Positions 19,308 to 29,155 of a stretch of 64,000 bases of DNA are shown here, piece by piece. This stretch comes from Thioalkalivibrio sp. AKL19 (lineage in GTDB: Bacteria > Pseudomonadota > Gammaproteobacteria > Ectothiorhodospirales > Ectothiorhodospiraceae). The stretch is taken from assembly GCF_000420165.1 (NCBI RefSeq), contig NZ_ATUK01000011.1, forward strand, positions 1-64,000. The letters are read 5' to 3'. Each line of letters opens with the position of its first letter. Positions within the stretch are counted from its first letter, which is position 1. A program made the translations under genes and the position numbers. The notes beneath the pieces were generated by a model, which was not told the origin of the DNA, made no database searches, and saw only the letters and a list, made by a program, of their open reading frames with translations.

Positions 19308-20434
19308 CCACAGCCTTTCGCAGTGCCACCGCCCGCGGCGACGAACCCCGGGCCCTGGCCGACGCCCTGATCGCCGAGCTGGGCGATCAGCCCGCGCGCG
19401 GCGAGGACCAGGTCCGGGTCGGCTTCATCTTTCTCTCCGACGCGCTCAGCCGCCACGCCCGCACCCTGCTGAACCACCTGCGCGCGGGGCTGGGCGTGGA
19501 TCATTTCGTTGGCGGCATGGCCATGGCCGTCATCGGGCCGCACGACGAGGTCTACGAGCAACCGGGCGCGACCCTGATGGTCGGCGAGTTCCCGGCCAGC
19601 AGCGTCCGTGTCATCTACCACCCGGTGCGGAGCTTTGACGAACTGGCGAAGGTGCTGGACGGCTTTCTCGATCCGCAGACACCGGGCCGCCTGATCCTGA
19701 ACGCCGATCCGCGCATGGAGGGCCTGGAAGACCTCCTGACCGAGATCGACCAACACACCGCCTGGTTTGCCACCGGCGGGGTCAACTCCGGCGACGACGG
19801 CGTGGTACAGATCGCCGACGGGGTCGCCGCCTCGGGCATCACCGGCCTGGCCCTGCGCGATGACGTCGGGATTGCCGCGCGCCACACCCAGGGCTGCACG
19901 CCGCTGCCCGGCCAGCACGAGCTGACCGAAACCTGGCGCAACATCATCGTGCGCCTGGACGGCCAGCAGGCCCTGCCGGCGTTCAAGGGCATCATTGGCG
20001 ACGTCCTGTCGCGCGACCTGGAGCGGGCGCTGGGCTACATCCTGGTCGGTTTCCCCATTCCCGGCTCGGACACCGGCGACTATCGCGTGCGCAACATCAT
20101 CGGGATCGACCTGGACCAGCAGGTGCTGGCGGTCGGCGAGATGCTGGAGCCGGGCTCGCAGATCCTCTTCGTGCGCCGTGACGGCCAGGCGGCCATCGAG
20201 GACCTGGAGCGCATGCTGGACCAGATCCGCACGCAGGCGCCGAACGGCATTCGCGGGGCCATCTACGTCTCCTGTGTCGGGCGCGGGCGCCACCAGTTCG
20301 CGCAGGAAGGCACGGAACTGGGTATCGTGCAGAAACACCTGGGCGACGTGCCGCTGGTCGGCTTCTTTGCCAACGGCGAGATCTTCGCCAACCGCCTGTA
20401 CGGCTACACCGGGGTTCTGACCCTGTTCACCTGA
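19304..20434 (+). CDS. FIST-domain sensory protein
   Basis: 376 residues with an N-terminal FIST domain (about 30-215: GMAMAVIGP, GGVNSGDDG) and a FIST_C domain (about 220-370: ending GFFANGEIFANRLYGYTGVLTLF, the C-terminal signature GE--G-lng-TG being recognisable). FIST domains bind small ligands, possibly amino acids, usually in signal transduction. No output domain is fused and no kinase is adjacent. Translationally coupled to the upstream unknown gene. Confidence 0.85.
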   Translation: MTTAFRSATARGDEPRALADALIAELGDQPARGEDQVRVGFIFLSDALSRHARTLLNHLRAGLGVDHFVGGMAMAVIGPHDEVYEQPGATLMVGEFPASSVRVIYHPVRSFDELAKVLDGFLDPQTPGRLILNADPRMEGLEDLLTEIDQHTAWFATGGVNSGDDGVVQIADGVAASGITGLALRDDVGIAARHTQGCTPLPGQHELTETWRNIIVRLDGQQALPAFKGIIGDVLSRDLERALGYILVGFPIPGSDTGDYRVRNIIGIDLDQQVLAVGEMLEPGSQILFVRRDGQAAIEDLERMLDQIRTQAPNGIRGAIYVSCVGRGRHQFAQEGTELGIVQKHLGDVPLVGFFANGEIFANRLYGYTGVLTLFT

Positions 20435-20453
20435 ACCATCAAGGGAACCGCGC

Positions 20454-21488
20454 ATGCAATACCGCAGACTGGGACGGACCGACATCGAGGTCAGCCTGAT
20501 CGGCCTGGGCACGATGACCTGGGGCGAACAGAACACCGAGGCCGAGGCCCACGAGCAACTCGACTACGCGCTCGAACAGGGCGTGAACCTGATTGACGCC
20601 GCCGAGATGTACCCCGTGCCCCCGCGTGAAGAGACCCAGGGGCTGACCGAGACCTGCATCGGGAACTGGCTGGCGGCACGCGGCAACCGCGACCAGGTCG
20701 TGCTGGCCAGCAAGGTCGCCGGCCCCGGCATGATCGACTACCTGCGCGGCGGCCCGAAGCTGGACCGCAAGCACATCGAGCAGGCCCTGGACGACAGTCT
20801 CAAGCGGCTGCAGACCGACTACCTGGATCTCTACCAGGTTCACTGGCCGGCCCGCTCCACCAACTTCTTCGGCCAGCTGGGCTATGTCCACAAGGCGGAC
20901 GATGACGCGACCCCGATCGAGGAGACCGCCGAGGCCCTGAAGGCCGTGGTCGACAGCGGGCGCGTGCGCAGCATCGGTATCTCCAACGAGACCCCGTGGG
21001 GCTTCATGGAGTGGATTCGCGCGCATGACCGCGGGTTGTCCGAGCGCATCGTCTCCATCCAGAACCCCTACAACCTGCTCAACCGCAGCTTCGAGGCGGG
21101 CCTGGCCGAGATGGCCATCCGCGAGGACGCGGGGTTGCTGGCCTATTCGCCGCTGGCCTTCGGCATGCTCTCCGGCAAGTACCTGGACGGTGCCAAACCC
21201 GAGGGCGCTCGCCTGACGCTGTTCGAGCGCTTCCAGCGCTACAGCAACGAATCCGGTCTGGCCGCGACGGCCGAATACGCCAGGCTCGCCGCAGAACACG
21301 GCCTGACCCCGGCCCAGCTGGCGCTCGCCTTCGTCAACCAGCAGCCGTTCGTGACCAGCAATCTGGTCGGCGCCACCAACATGGAGCAGCTGCGCGAGAA
21401 CATCGCGACCGTGGATATCACCCTGTCCGATGCCGTGCTGGAGGCCATCGAGACCATCCACGCCCGCTACACCTACCCCTGCCCATAG
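20454..21488 (+). CDS. Aldo/keto reductase, Tas type
   Basis: 344-residue NADPH-dependent TIM-barrel oxidoreductase. The catalytic Asp and Tyr are in NLIDAAEMYPVPP, the form seen in E. coli Tas; the Lys is in ASKVAGPG and the His in YQVHWP. The insert FFGQLGYVHKADDD also resembles Tas. The physiological substrate of this subfamily is unknown. It follows the FIST gene by 19 bases on the same strand. Confidence 0.9.
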   Translation: MQYRRLGRTDIEVSLIGLGTMTWGEQNTEAEAHEQLDYALEQGVNLIDAAEMYPVPPREETQGLTETCIGNWLAARGNRDQVVLASKVAGPGMIDYLRGGPKLDRKHIEQALDDSLKRLQTDYLDLYQVHWPARSTNFFGQLGYVHKADDDATPIEETAEALKAVVDSGRVRSIGISNETPWGFMEWIRAHDRGLSERIVSIQNPYNLLNRSFEAGLAEMAIREDAGLLAYSPLAFGMLSGKYLDGAKPEGARLTLFERFQRYSNESGLAATAEYARLAAEHGLTPAQLALAFVNQQPFVTSNLVGATNMEQLRENIATVDITLSDAVLEAIETIHARYTYPCP

Positions 21489-21508
21489 GAATCGGGAACC
21501 CCGGCGCC

Positions 21509-22291
21509 GTGTACCTGATCGACACGCATGTCCACCTGGACCTGGACGCGTTCGATCCGGACCGCCCGATGGTGCTGGACCGCGCCCGGGCCGCTGGCGT
21601 GGGTGAGCTGGTCCTGCCCGGCGTCACGCGCGCACGCTGGCCGGACCTGGACGCCCTGCACCGGCAGGACAGCGGCCTGCATGTCGCCTACGGTCTGCAC
21701 CCGCTCTTCCTGCAGGACCATGCGGATGACGACCTCGACGCGCTGGAGGCCTGGCTGGACACACACCCGGAGACCGTCGCCATCGGCGAGATCGGACTGG
21801 ATGGATACCAGGAGGGCCTCGACTGGGACCGCCAGTGGCGCTTTTACACGCGACAGCTGGCCATCGCCCGGGAACACGACCTTCCGGTGATCATCCACAG
21901 CCGGCGCGCGCTCGACGCGGTCCTGAAGGGTCTGCGCCAGTACCCCGGCGTAACCGGCATCCTGCACGCATTCATCGGCTCGCCGCAGCAGGCACAACAG
22001 GCCGTGGACCTGGGCTTTGCACTCGGCATTGGCGGACCCGTCACCTATGATCGGGCGAAGAAACTGCACCGCGTGGTGCGCGACGCGCCGCTGGCGGCCC
22101 TGGTGGTAGAGACCGACGCTCCCGATCAGCCGCTGGCCGGACACCAGGGCGAGCGCAACGAACCGGCCCGGGTGACCGAGGTCAACACGGCGCTGGCGAC
22201 ACTGCGGGACATGGCTTCGCAGGACATGGCTATAATAACCACACAAAATGCACGCCGGATCCTCCGGCTACCCAACGGCACCGCCCAATGA
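21509..22291 (+). CDS. TatD-family metal-dependent hydrolase (YjjV-like)
   Basis: 260 residues from a GTG. The metal-binding D-x-H-x-H motif is DTHVHLD at 5-11, with further ligands in AIGEIGLDG, IIHSRRA, HAFIGS and ETDAP. TatD proteins are DNases or deacylases. The GEIGLD and HAF-GS variants resemble the YjjV branch. Its stop overlaps the tcdA ATG (ATGA). The two are probably cotranscribed with the aldo/keto reductase. Confidence 0.92.
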   Translation: MYLIDTHVHLDLDAFDPDRPMVLDRARAAGVGELVLPGVTRARWPDLDALHRQDSGLHVAYGLHPLFLQDHADDDLDALEAWLDTHPETVAIGEIGLDGYQEGLDWDRQWRFYTRQLAIAREHDLPVIIHSRRALDAVLKGLRQYPGVTGILHAFIGSPQQAQQAVDLGFALGIGGPVTYDRAKKLHRVVRDAPLAALVVETDAPDQPLAGHQGERNEPARVTEVNTALATLRDMASQDMAIITTQNARRILRLPNGTAQ

Positions 22292-23034
22292 GCACGAACC
22301 CGCCCCCCGACTTCAACCCGTACACCGAGCGCACGGATCTGCTTCTGGGACGGGACGTGACCGCGCGCCTGCGCGACCGGCACGTATTCATCGCCGGGCT
22401 CGGCGGGGTGGGCAGCTACGCCGCCGAGGCGATCGCCCGGGCCGGGATCGGGCGCATGACCCTGGCCGATCACGACGTGGTCGGGGCCTCCAACCTGAAC
22501 CGCCAGCTGGTGGCGCTGCGCTCCACCGTGGACCGGCCCAAGACCGAGATCATGACGGCCCGCATCCGCGACATTGATCCCGACATCGAGGTCACGATCC
22601 GCCACGACTTCCTTCAACCCGACACCATCGGCGACCTGGTGCCGGAGGATGCCGACTTCGTGCTGGACGCGATCGATTCCATTGTGTGCAAGGCCGCCCT
22701 GGTGGCAACGGCCCAGGCCCGCGGACAGGGCGTGATCTCGAGCATGGGGGCAGGCGGACGCATCGACCCGACGGCCGTGCGCGTCGGGCCGCTGGCCGAG
22801 ACCCGCGTGTGCCCGCTCGCGCGGCAGATGCGCAAGCGCCTGCGCCGACTGGGCGCGCATCTCGACTACCCCGTGGTGTTCTCCATCGAGCAGCCGCGCA
22901 AGGGCACGGAGCACCGGCCGGTCGGCGATGGCGGACGCCCGCGCTCGGTCAACGGCACCATCTCCTACCTGCCGGCCATCTTCGGCCTGACTGCCGCCGG
23001 CCACGTGATCCAGAACCTGATCGCCCGCGCCTGA
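22288..23034 (+). CDS. tcdA: tRNA threonylcarbamoyladenosine dehydratase TcdA
   Basis: 248-residue E1-like enzyme that cyclises t6A37 to ct6A in an ATP-dependent way. The nucleotide-binding GLGGVGSYAAEAIARAGIG (19 residues) and the DHDVVGASNLNRQ segment are intact; the C-terminal FSIEQP and NGTISYLPAIFG match TcdA/CsdL. Length is that of the family. Downstream lies a single REP-like repeat and the convergent unknown gene. Confidence 0.93.
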   Translation: MSTNPPPDFNPYTERTDLLLGRDVTARLRDRHVFIAGLGGVGSYAAEAIARAGIGRMTLADHDVVGASNLNRQLVALRSTVDRPKTEIMTARIRDIDPDIEVTIRHDFLQPDTIGDLVPEDADFVLDAIDSIVCKAALVATAQARGQGVISSMGAGGRIDPTAVRVGPLAETRVCPLARQMRKRLRRLGAHLDYPVVFSIEQPRKGTEHRPVGDGGRPRSVNGTISYLPAIFGLTAAGHVIQNLIARA

Positions 23035-23070
23035 CGCGCACGAATCCGCGCCGGAGAAACGGGCCAACTG

Positions 23071-23106
23071 GTCATTGCGAGGCGCAACGCGCCGCGGCAA
23101 TCGGCG
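23071..23106 (+). repeat. Single REP-like repeat
   Basis: Contains the core GTCATTGCGAGGCGC followed by a short GCGCC-type stem, the same family as the clusters near 6.8 kb and 43.4 kb, here alone between two convergent genes. Confidence 0.55.
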
Positions 23107-23147
23107 AGGGACACCCCTCTGCCGCGCCAGGCCGCGGGCACCCAACC

Positions 23148-23789
23148 CTAGTCGTCGAAGACGGCCTCGATACGGGCCTGGATGTGCTGGTCGGCGTCCG
23201 GGCCGAAGTGGGTGGTGGCGGGATCGAAGCGGTCGCAGAAGGCGTAGGCGAATTTCAGGTCCTTCACGCCCAGCGCGCCGAACAGGCGCGCCTCGAAGGA
23301 GTGATCCTCGGGGTTCTGGATCAGCGTGGGCCAGCCATCCGCGCCGGGGGACAGCGCGGGGCCGAAGAAGACCACGCCGGGCAGGTTCTTCAGGCGCAGC
23401 GCGCAGGTCCCGTCGGTCACGCCGGCCATCGGCAGAAAGTCGATGGTGCGCGACAGGCGCTGCTTGCGGTTGAAGGCGATGTCGATCTCGCCACCGGCGG
23501 CGCGGATTGCCGGGGCCTCGGCCTCGAACGCCAGGGTCTCGAGCCCCGCGGCACGCCAGGCATCCAGATCCTGCGCCCCGTGCCGGCTAGGCAGGAACAG
23601 GTAGGCGGGCTTGCGGATGGCCCGGATCGCCCCCAGGAGCGGCTCGGAGTAGACCGGCGCGTTCACCAGGATGCCGCCGAGCTCGAGGTCGTCGATCAAC
23701 CAGACGGCCGGCTCCGAATCGCCGATCCGGTAGATCGTCCGGTCACGCAGCTCGACCAGCGGCGCGCTGATCACGGGTTCACTGGCCAT
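23148..23789 (-). CDS. Hypothetical protein, possibly a metal-less metallo-beta-lactamase fold
   Basis: 213 residues, start overlapping the plsC stop by 11 bases on the same strand. The order of motifs recalls an MBL fold (GGILVNAP for ILVDTP, YLFLPSRHGAQDLDAW for the T-H-x-H-x-D region, GVTDGTCALRL for PGHTPGSC, VVFFGPAL for LFTGDAL), but every metal-binding His is lost. This is a by-eye resemblance only. Coupling to an acyltransferase suggests an envelope-lipid or housekeeping role. Confidence 0.55.
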   Translation of the reverse strand: MASEPVISAPLVELRDRTIYRIGDSEPAVWLIDDLELGGILVNAPVYSEPLLGAIRAIRKPAYLFLPSRHGAQDLDAWRAAGLETLAFEAEAPAIRAAGGEIDIAFNRKQRLSRTIDFLPMAGVTDGTCALRLKNLPGVVFFGPALSPGADGWPTLIQNPEDHSFEARLFGALGVKDLKFAYAFCDRFDPATTHFGPDADQHIQARIEAVFDD

Positions 23790-24534
23790 TCGGCTTCTCC
23801 GCGGGCGTGCTGGCCGGGCGCGGCTCGATCCCGGCCATGGTGGTCTCGATCCAGTCCTCGGCCTCGCCGAGTACCTCGACCGGCTTGCGCCCGGCGGTCT
23901 CGATCGGCGGCCCGATCACCACCTCGATGGTGCCGGGGTAGCGCCGGATGCCCTTCTTGGGCCAGAAGCTCCCGCTGTTCAGCGCCACCGGCAGGACCGG
24001 ATAGCCGGTACGTGCCGCCAGCATCGCGCCGCCCTGGCGATAGCGCCCGTGTTCGCCCGGGGCCACGCGCGTCCCCTCGGGGAACACGACCACCCAGCGG
24101 CCCGCGTCCAGGCGCTGCTGACCCTCGGTCACCAGGTTCTCCAGCGCCTGGCGCCCGCCCTCGCGGTCGATGGGCACCGGGTCGATCATGGACAAGGTCC
24201 AGCCGAACACCGGGATCCGCATCAGCTCGCGCTTGAGCACCCAGGTCTGCATCGGGAAGATCATGACGAAGGCCACCGTCTCCCAGGCCGACTGGTGTTT
24301 CGACAGCACCACATGCGGACGCGAGGGATCGATGTGCTCGGCCCCGTGCACCCGGTAGTCGATGCCGCAGGTGATGCGCAGCCACCAGACATTGAAACGC
24401 CCCCACTGGGTCAACACGCGGTAGCGAACCGGGCGCGAGAACGGCCAGATCAGCGGCGGCACCAGCAGCCCGAACACCAGCATCGAGCCGATAAACCCCG
24501 CCTGGAACAGCAGGCCGCGGATCAGGGGCAGCAT
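23779..24534 (-). CDS. plsC: 1-acyl-sn-glycerol-3-phosphate acyltransferase
   Basis: 251-residue membrane-bound enzyme that makes phosphatidic acid from lysophosphatidic acid. One or two helices at the N-terminus precede the catalytic HQSAWE (H80-x4-E85) and FPEGTR motifs. The ATG overlaps nothing and lies 9 bases after the glyS stop, so it is the tail of a glyQ-glyS-plsC transcript. In many relatives gmhB sits between glyS and plsC; it is missing here. Confidence 0.93.
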   Translation of the reverse strand: MLPLIRGLLFQAGFIGSMLVFGLLVPPLIWPFSRPVRYRVLTQWGRFNVWWLRITCGIDYRVHGAEHIDPSRPHVVLSKHQSAWETVAFVMIFPMQTWVLKRELMRIPVFGWTLSMIDPVPIDREGGRQALENLVTEGQQRLDAGRWVVVFPEGTRVAPGEHGRYRQGGAMLAARTGYPVLPVALNSGSFWPKKGIRRYPGTIEVVIGPPIETAGRKPVEVLGEAEDWIETTMAGIEPRPASTPAEKPNGQ

Positions 24535-24543
24535 GGAAGGGCC

Positions 24544-26625
24544 CTATCCAGTGGCCAAGCGGCCGATATCGGCCACCGTCTCGAAGGCGCGGCGCAACTC
24601 GCGCAGCAGGGCCAGGCGATTGCGCCGCTCGGTGGCGTCCTCCGCCATCACCATGACCTGGTCAAAGAAGGTATCCACGCGGTCGCGCAGGCCCGCCAGC
24701 TCGCCGAGGGCATGCAGGTAGTCGCCCGCGGCCACGGCCTGCTCGACGCCCGGGCGAACCGCCTGCAGCCCCTGGTACAGCTGACGCTCCTCGTCCAGCG
24801 CCAGGGTCTCCGGATCGAGTTCCGCCTCGGCCTCCTCGCCGGCCTTGCGCAGCAGGTTGTGGATCCGCTTGTTCGCGGCGGCCAGCGCCTCGGCCTCCGG
24901 GCGTTCGCGGAACAGGCTGACCGCGCGCACGCGGCGGGCAAAGTCCAGCGGGGCATCCGGCGCGACCGCGGCCACCGCCTCGATGGTCTCGTGCGCCTGA
25001 CCCTGTTCCAGCAGGTACCCGCGCAGGCGCTCGAGGATGTACTCACGCACTGGCTCCACGGCCTGGTCGGCCTCCGGGACGCGTTCGCGGATGGGCTCGG
25101 CGGCGGCCTGCAGCAGCGGGGTCAGGGCCAGCGGCAGTTCGCGCTCGACCAGGATGCGCACCAGCCCCAGCGCGGCGCGGCGCAGGGCGAACGGATCCTT
25201 GGTGCCGGTGGGCTGCTTGCCGATGGCGAAGATCCCCACCAGGGTGTCGAGACGATCGGCCAGCGCCAGCGCCTGGGCGAGCGGGGCGTCCGGCAGCTCG
25301 GAACCGGACTGACGCGGCCAGTAGTGCTGCTCGACCGCGGCGGCGACGGTCTCGTCCTCGCGGTCGTGCAGGGCGTAGTAACGCCCCATGGTGCCCTGCA
25401 GCTCGGTGAACTCGAACACCATCTGGGTGACCAGGTCGCACTTGGCCAGTCGCGCGGCGCGCGCGGCGAGGTTCGCGTCCAGCTCCATCAGCCCGGCCAG
25501 GCGCTGCATCAGGGCCTCGAGGCGCGTGGACTTGTCGCGCAGCGTGCCCAGGCGCTTCTCGAACACGACCGAGTCCAGCGCCTCCAGGCGTTCCTCCAGG
25601 CGCTTGTTGCGGTCCTGCTGCCAGAAGAATTCGGCATCCGCGAAGCGCGGGCGTAGCACGCGCTCGTTGCCGTCGCGCACCGCATGCGGATCACGCGATT
25701 CGATGTTGCTGATCACGATGAAGTGCGGCTGCATGCGGCCGGCCTCGTCGACCACCGGGAAGTATTTCTGGTTGTCCTGCATGGTGGAGATCAGCGCCTC
25801 CTGCGGGACCTCCAGGAAGCGCGGGTCGAAACCGCCGGTTAGGGCCACCGGCCATTCGACCAGCGCCGTCACCTCGTCCAGCAGGTCCGCATCCACCAGT
25901 GCACGGCCACCCAGCGCCTTCGCCTGTTCGTGGACCTGTTCCAGGATGCGTTCGCGCCGCGCCTCGAACGACGGCTCGACGAAGCCCGGGCTGCGCAACC
26001 GCTCCGCGTAGTCGTTCCCACGCTTCAGTTCCAGCGCACCGGGCTGGTGGAAGCGGTGGCCGTACGTGGCGTGCCCGGCCGTTTGTTCCAGCACCGTCAT
26101 CTCCAGCACCTCGGTGCCGTGCAACACCACCAGCCAGTGCGCCGGGCGCACGAACTCGGTGCGGCTGCTGCCCCAGCGCATGCGCTTGGGGGTGGGCAGC
26201 GCCTCCAGCGCGGCCTCGAGCATCTCCGGCAGCAGCTCGCCCAGCGCGCGGCCCGGCTGCAGTTGGCGAAACACCAGGTATTCACCCTTGTCGGTGGTCT
26301 CGCGCTCCAGGCGATCGACCTCGACCCCACAGGAGCGCGCAAACCCCAGCACTGCCTTGGTGGGCTCACCCGCATCGTCGAAGGCGGCGGCCACGGCCGG
26401 GCCGCGACGCTCCTGGAGCTGAGCCGGCTGCTGCGCCGGGACGTCCGGGAACAGCACGGCCAGCCGGCGCGGGGTGGCGAAGGTCTCGGGCGCGCCCGGC
26501 TCCAGCCCGGCCTCGCGCAGGCGGGTGGTCAGGCCCTCGGCCAGGGCATCGCGCAGGCGGGTCAGCGCGGTCGGGGGCAGCTCCTCGGTGCCGAGTTCGA
26601 TCAGGAGTTCGCGGGCTTCAGCCAT
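24544..26625 (-). CDS. glyS: Glycyl-tRNA synthetase beta subunit
   Basis: 693 residues, full length for the alpha2beta2 bacterial enzyme. It begins with the characteristic LLIELGTEELPP, contains KRMRWG and the HD-like and DALR-type anticodon-binding C-terminal region. It binds tRNA-Gly and supports catalysis by GlyQ. glyQ ends 59 bases upstream on the same strand. Confidence 0.97.
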   Translation of the reverse strand: MAEARELLIELGTEELPPTALTRLRDALAEGLTTRLREAGLEPGAPETFATPRRLAVLFPDVPAQQPAQLQERRGPAVAAAFDDAGEPTKAVLGFARSCGVEVDRLERETTDKGEYLVFRQLQPGRALGELLPEMLEAALEALPTPKRMRWGSSRTEFVRPAHWLVVLHGTEVLEMTVLEQTAGHATYGHRFHQPGALELKRGNDYAERLRSPGFVEPSFEARRERILEQVHEQAKALGGRALVDADLLDEVTALVEWPVALTGGFDPRFLEVPQEALISTMQDNQKYFPVVDEAGRMQPHFIVISNIESRDPHAVRDGNERVLRPRFADAEFFWQQDRNKRLEERLEALDSVVFEKRLGTLRDKSTRLEALMQRLAGLMELDANLAARAARLAKCDLVTQMVFEFTELQGTMGRYYALHDREDETVAAAVEQHYWPRQSGSELPDAPLAQALALADRLDTLVGIFAIGKQPTGTKDPFALRRAALGLVRILVERELPLALTPLLQAAAEPIRERVPEADQAVEPVREYILERLRGYLLEQGQAHETIEAVAAVAPDAPLDFARRVRAVSLFRERPEAEALAAANKRIHNLLRKAGEEAEAELDPETLALDEERQLYQGLQAVRPGVEQAVAAGDYLHALGELAGLRDRVDTFFDQVMVMAEDATERRNRLALLRELRRAFETVADIGRLATG

Positions 26626-26684
26626 GTCGGGTCCGTGTCGGGTCCATCACGACCGCGCGGGTTGGCGCGGTCCGGGAAGAGAAT

Positions 26685-27629
26685 TCAGGCGGCGTCGGGC
26701 TTGTTGCGGTCGTCGGCGGCGCACAGCGGGAAGCCCAGGGCCTCGCGCGACTCGTAGTACTTCTGCGCAACATTCCGCGACAGCTCGCGCACGCGCAGGA
26801 TGTAGCGCTGGCGTTCGGTGACCGAGATTGCGCCGCGCGCATCCAGCAGATTGAAACTGTGCGAGGCGCGCAGCATCTGCTCGTAGGCCGGCAGGGGCAG
26901 GCCCAGCTCGATCATGCGATCGCTCTCGGTCGCGTGCTGGTCAAAGGCGGCGAACAGGGCGTCGCGGTCGGCGTGCTCGAAGTTGTAGGTGGACTGCTCC
27001 ACCTCGTTCTGGTGGTAGACGTCGCCATAGGTGATCGCGCGGCCGTCAGGCCCGATCGTCCAGACCAGATCAAAGACGCTCTCCACCCCCTGCAGGTACA
27101 TCGCCAGGCGTTCGAGGCCATAGGTGATCTCGCCGGACACCGGGTGGCAGTCCAGTCCGCCCACCTGCTGGAAGTAGGTGAACTGGGTGACCTCCATGCC
27201 GTTGAGCCAGACCTCCCAGCCCAAGCCCCAGGCGCCGAGGGTCGGGGACTCCCAGTTGTCCTCGACGAAGCGCACGTCGTGGGTCAGGGTGTCGAAGCCC
27301 AGCGCCTCCAGGGAACCGAGGTAGAGGTCCTGGATGTCCGGCGGCGAGGGTTTCAGCAGGACCTGGAACTGGTAGTAGTGCTGCAGGCGGTTGGGATTGT
27401 CGCCATAGCGCCCGTCGGTCGGGCGACGGCTGGGCTGCACATAGGCCGCGCGCCACGGCTCCGGACCGATGGAGCGCAGGAAGGTCGCCGGATGGAAGGT
27501 GCCCGCGCCCATCTCCATATCGTAGGGCTGCAGGACCACACAGCCGTGATCGTTCCAGTAATCCTGCAAGCGCCGGATCAGGTCCTGGAAGGTCGGGCTG
27601 CTGCTGGACGGGGTGCGTTCGTGCGACAT
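26685..27629 (-). CDS. glyQ: Glycyl-tRNA synthetase alpha subunit
   Basis: 314 residues, catalytic subunit activating glycine with ATP. The start [13 protein letters not shown] and class II motifs ([45 protein letters not shown]) are intact. The ATG at 27629 is used because it gives the family start; the frame is open further upstream into the promoter region shared with the divergent metal transporter. Confidence 0.97.
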   Translation of the reverse strand: MSHERTPSSSSPTFQDLIRRLQDYWNDHGCVVLQPYDMEMGAGTFHPATFLRSIGPEPWRAAYVQPSRRPTDGRYGDNPNRLQHYYQFQVLLKPSPPDIQDLYLGSLEALGFDTLTHDVRFVEDNWESPTLGAWGLGWEVWLNGMEVTQFTYFQQVGGLDCHPVSGEITYGLERLAMYLQGVESVFDLVWTIGPDGRAITYGDVYHQNEVEQSTYNFEHADRDALFAAFDQHATESDRMIELGLPLPAYEQMLRASHSFNLLDARGAISVTERQRYILRVRELSRNVAQKYYESREALGFPLCAADDRNKPDAA

Positions 27630-27760
27630 GCGGGATCCCGGGTCAGGGCAAAGCCGACAGTATATCGGCCCGGCTTCGGCCGCGGCCACCGCCCGCGCGA
27701 AACGCGGGCCGACGGACCCGCTCGCCCGACCCCGTGTTAGCCGTGGCGCGGTGGGCGGTT

Positions 27761-27788
27761 TTGCACCGGGCGGGAAGGCGCCCATACT
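27761..27788 (+). promoter_or_regulatory. Sigma-70-like promoter for the CDF transporter
   Basis: TTGCAC (27761-27766), 16 bases, then CATACT (27783-27788). Transcription would start close to 27795, which coincides with the most upstream TTG, so translation may begin leaderless there or at the in-frame GTG 27852. Confidence 0.5.
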
Positions 27789-27794
27789 GGGCGC

Positions 27795-29018
27795 TTGATC
27801 CTGTTCGGGAGAGCGGCCCTGAGCGAGCCCCACGCCAATGCGGAACCGACGGTGACGGCGGCGAACGGCCAGCGCTATCGCGATACGCGCCGGGTCACGC
27901 TGGTGGGCGCGACCGTGAACAGCGTCCTTGCGGTCGCGCAGCTACTCAGCGGCTGGCTGCTGAACTCGCAGGCACTGGTGGCGGACGGCGTGCACACGCT
28001 GTCGGACCTGGTCACCGACGGGGTGGTGCTGTTCGCCGCGCGCAAGGCGTCCGCCTCCCCTGACCAGGACCACCCCTACGGGCACGCCCGGATCGAGACG
28101 CTGGCGACGGTGATCGTCGGGGTCTTTCTGGCATTCGCGGGCCTGGGGATCGCCTGGGCGGCCGGCAGCCGGCTGGTCGAGCCCGAGGCGATGACCGGTC
28201 CCGCGAACATGGCCATCTTCTTTGCCGCGCTGACGCTGGTGGCCAAGGAAGGCCTGTACCAGTACACCCACCGGGTGGCGAAGCGCCTGCGCTCGCGGAT
28301 GCTGGATGCCAATGCCTGGCACCACCGCACGGATGCGATCTCGTCGCTGTTCGTACTGGTCGGGGTCGGTGCTGCGGTGGCCGGATTCCCGTGGGCGGAT
28401 GCGCTGGCCGCGCTGATCGTGGCGCTGTTCATCCTGCATATCGCCGGGCGCCTGATCGTGCGCGCCGCGGCAGAGTTGATCGACACCGGGCTGGAACCGG
28501 AGAAGGTGGACCGCATCCATCGCACCATCACCGATGTGCCCGGGGTCAAGGATGCACACATGCTGCGCACCCGCCGCCACGGCAGCGACGTGGTGGCCGA
28601 CGTGCATATCCAGGTCGCGCCGATGATCTCGGTCTCCGAGGGGCATCGCATCGCCGACGCGGTCTTCCATGCGGTGACCGACGAACATGACCGGATCAAC
28701 GACATTACCGTGCACGTGGACCCGGAAAACGACGCGGAACAGGCGCGCAGTTCCGCCCTGCCACTGCGCCCGACGCTGGTCGAGGCCCTGCGCGAGGCCT
28801 GGGCCGACACGCCGGAACTGGACGCGGTGGAGCACTTGTCGCTGCACTATCTCGGCGGCCGGGTGCACATGACGGTGACGCTGCGCCTTGACGGGGCAAC
28901 GGCTTCGGCAGACCTGGAGGCGCGCGCTCAGGCGCTCGCCGACCGGCTGCACGACCATCCTCGGGTAGGCGACATGCTGGGCGAGGTCACGCTACTCTAT
29001 CGCCCATGCACTCATTAG
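27795..29018 (+). CDS. Cation diffusion facilitator metal/proton antiporter
   Basis: Up to 407 residues with six helices and a cytoplasmic domain, exporting divalent metal in exchange for protons. Metal-site motifs are H-x3-D in TM2 (HTLSD) and H-x3-D in TM5 (HHRTD), the HD/HD pattern of zinc-type members. A C-terminal extension of about 90 residues repeats a CDF-dimerisation-like fold (after PENDAEQ). Start is uncertain: TTG 27795 or GTG 27852 (family starts usually lie just before [14 protein letters not shown]). Its last bases overlap an NtrC-type site for glnA. Confidence 0.9.
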   Translation: MILFGRAALSEPHANAEPTVTAANGQRYRDTRRVTLVGATVNSVLAVAQLLSGWLLNSQALVADGVHTLSDLVTDGVVLFAARKASASPDQDHPYGHARIETLATVIVGVFLAFAGLGIAWAAGSRLVEPEAMTGPANMAIFFAALTLVAKEGLYQYTHRVAKRLRSRMLDANAWHHRTDAISSLFVLVGVGAAVAGFPWADALAALIVALFILHIAGRLIVRAAAELIDTGLEPEKVDRIHRTITDVPGVKDAHMLRTRRHGSDVVADVHIQVAPMISVSEGHRIADAVFHAVTDEHDRINDITVHVDPENDAEQARSSALPLRPTLVEALREAWADTPELDAVEHLSLHYLGGRVHMTVTLRLDGATASADLEARAQALADRLHDHPRVGDMLGEVTLLYRPCTH

Positions 29019-29022
29019 GTGC
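29008..29022 (+). promoter_or_regulatory. NtrC-type enhancer site 2 for glnA
   Basis: GCAC (29008-29011), 7 bases, GTGC (29019-29022): exact GCAC-N7-GTGC dyad. It overlaps the end of the upstream coding region and is centred about 152 bases before the predicted glnA transcript start. Confidence 0.7.
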
Positions 29023-29059
29023 GCACCCGTCCCGGACGCACGATCTTCGTGCACCCTGG

Positions 29060-29074
29060 GCACTACATTGGTGC
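29060..29074 (+). promoter_or_regulatory. NtrC-type enhancer site 1 for glnA
   Basis: GCAC (29060-29063), TACATTG, GTGC (29071-29074): exact GCAC-N7-GTGC dyad, very close to the E. coli glnA NtrC site. Centred about 100 bases before the predicted start and 52 bases (five helical turns) from site 2, so both lie on the same DNA face. Confidence 0.8.
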
Positions 29075-29139
29075 AAAAAGGATGCGGCGGCGGGACACGG
29101 GTGCCCGTTTTTCGCGCGCCCGGGCCGGATCGGACCGAA

Positions 29140-29155
29140 TGGCATGATGCCTGCA
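29140..29155 (+). promoter_or_regulatory. Sigma-54 promoter of glnA
   Basis: TGGCATGATGCCTGCA matches TGGCACG-N4-TTGCW except for two bases; the invariant GG and GC are correctly spaced. The predicted start is near 29167, 73 bases before the glnA ATG. Confidence 0.85.
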
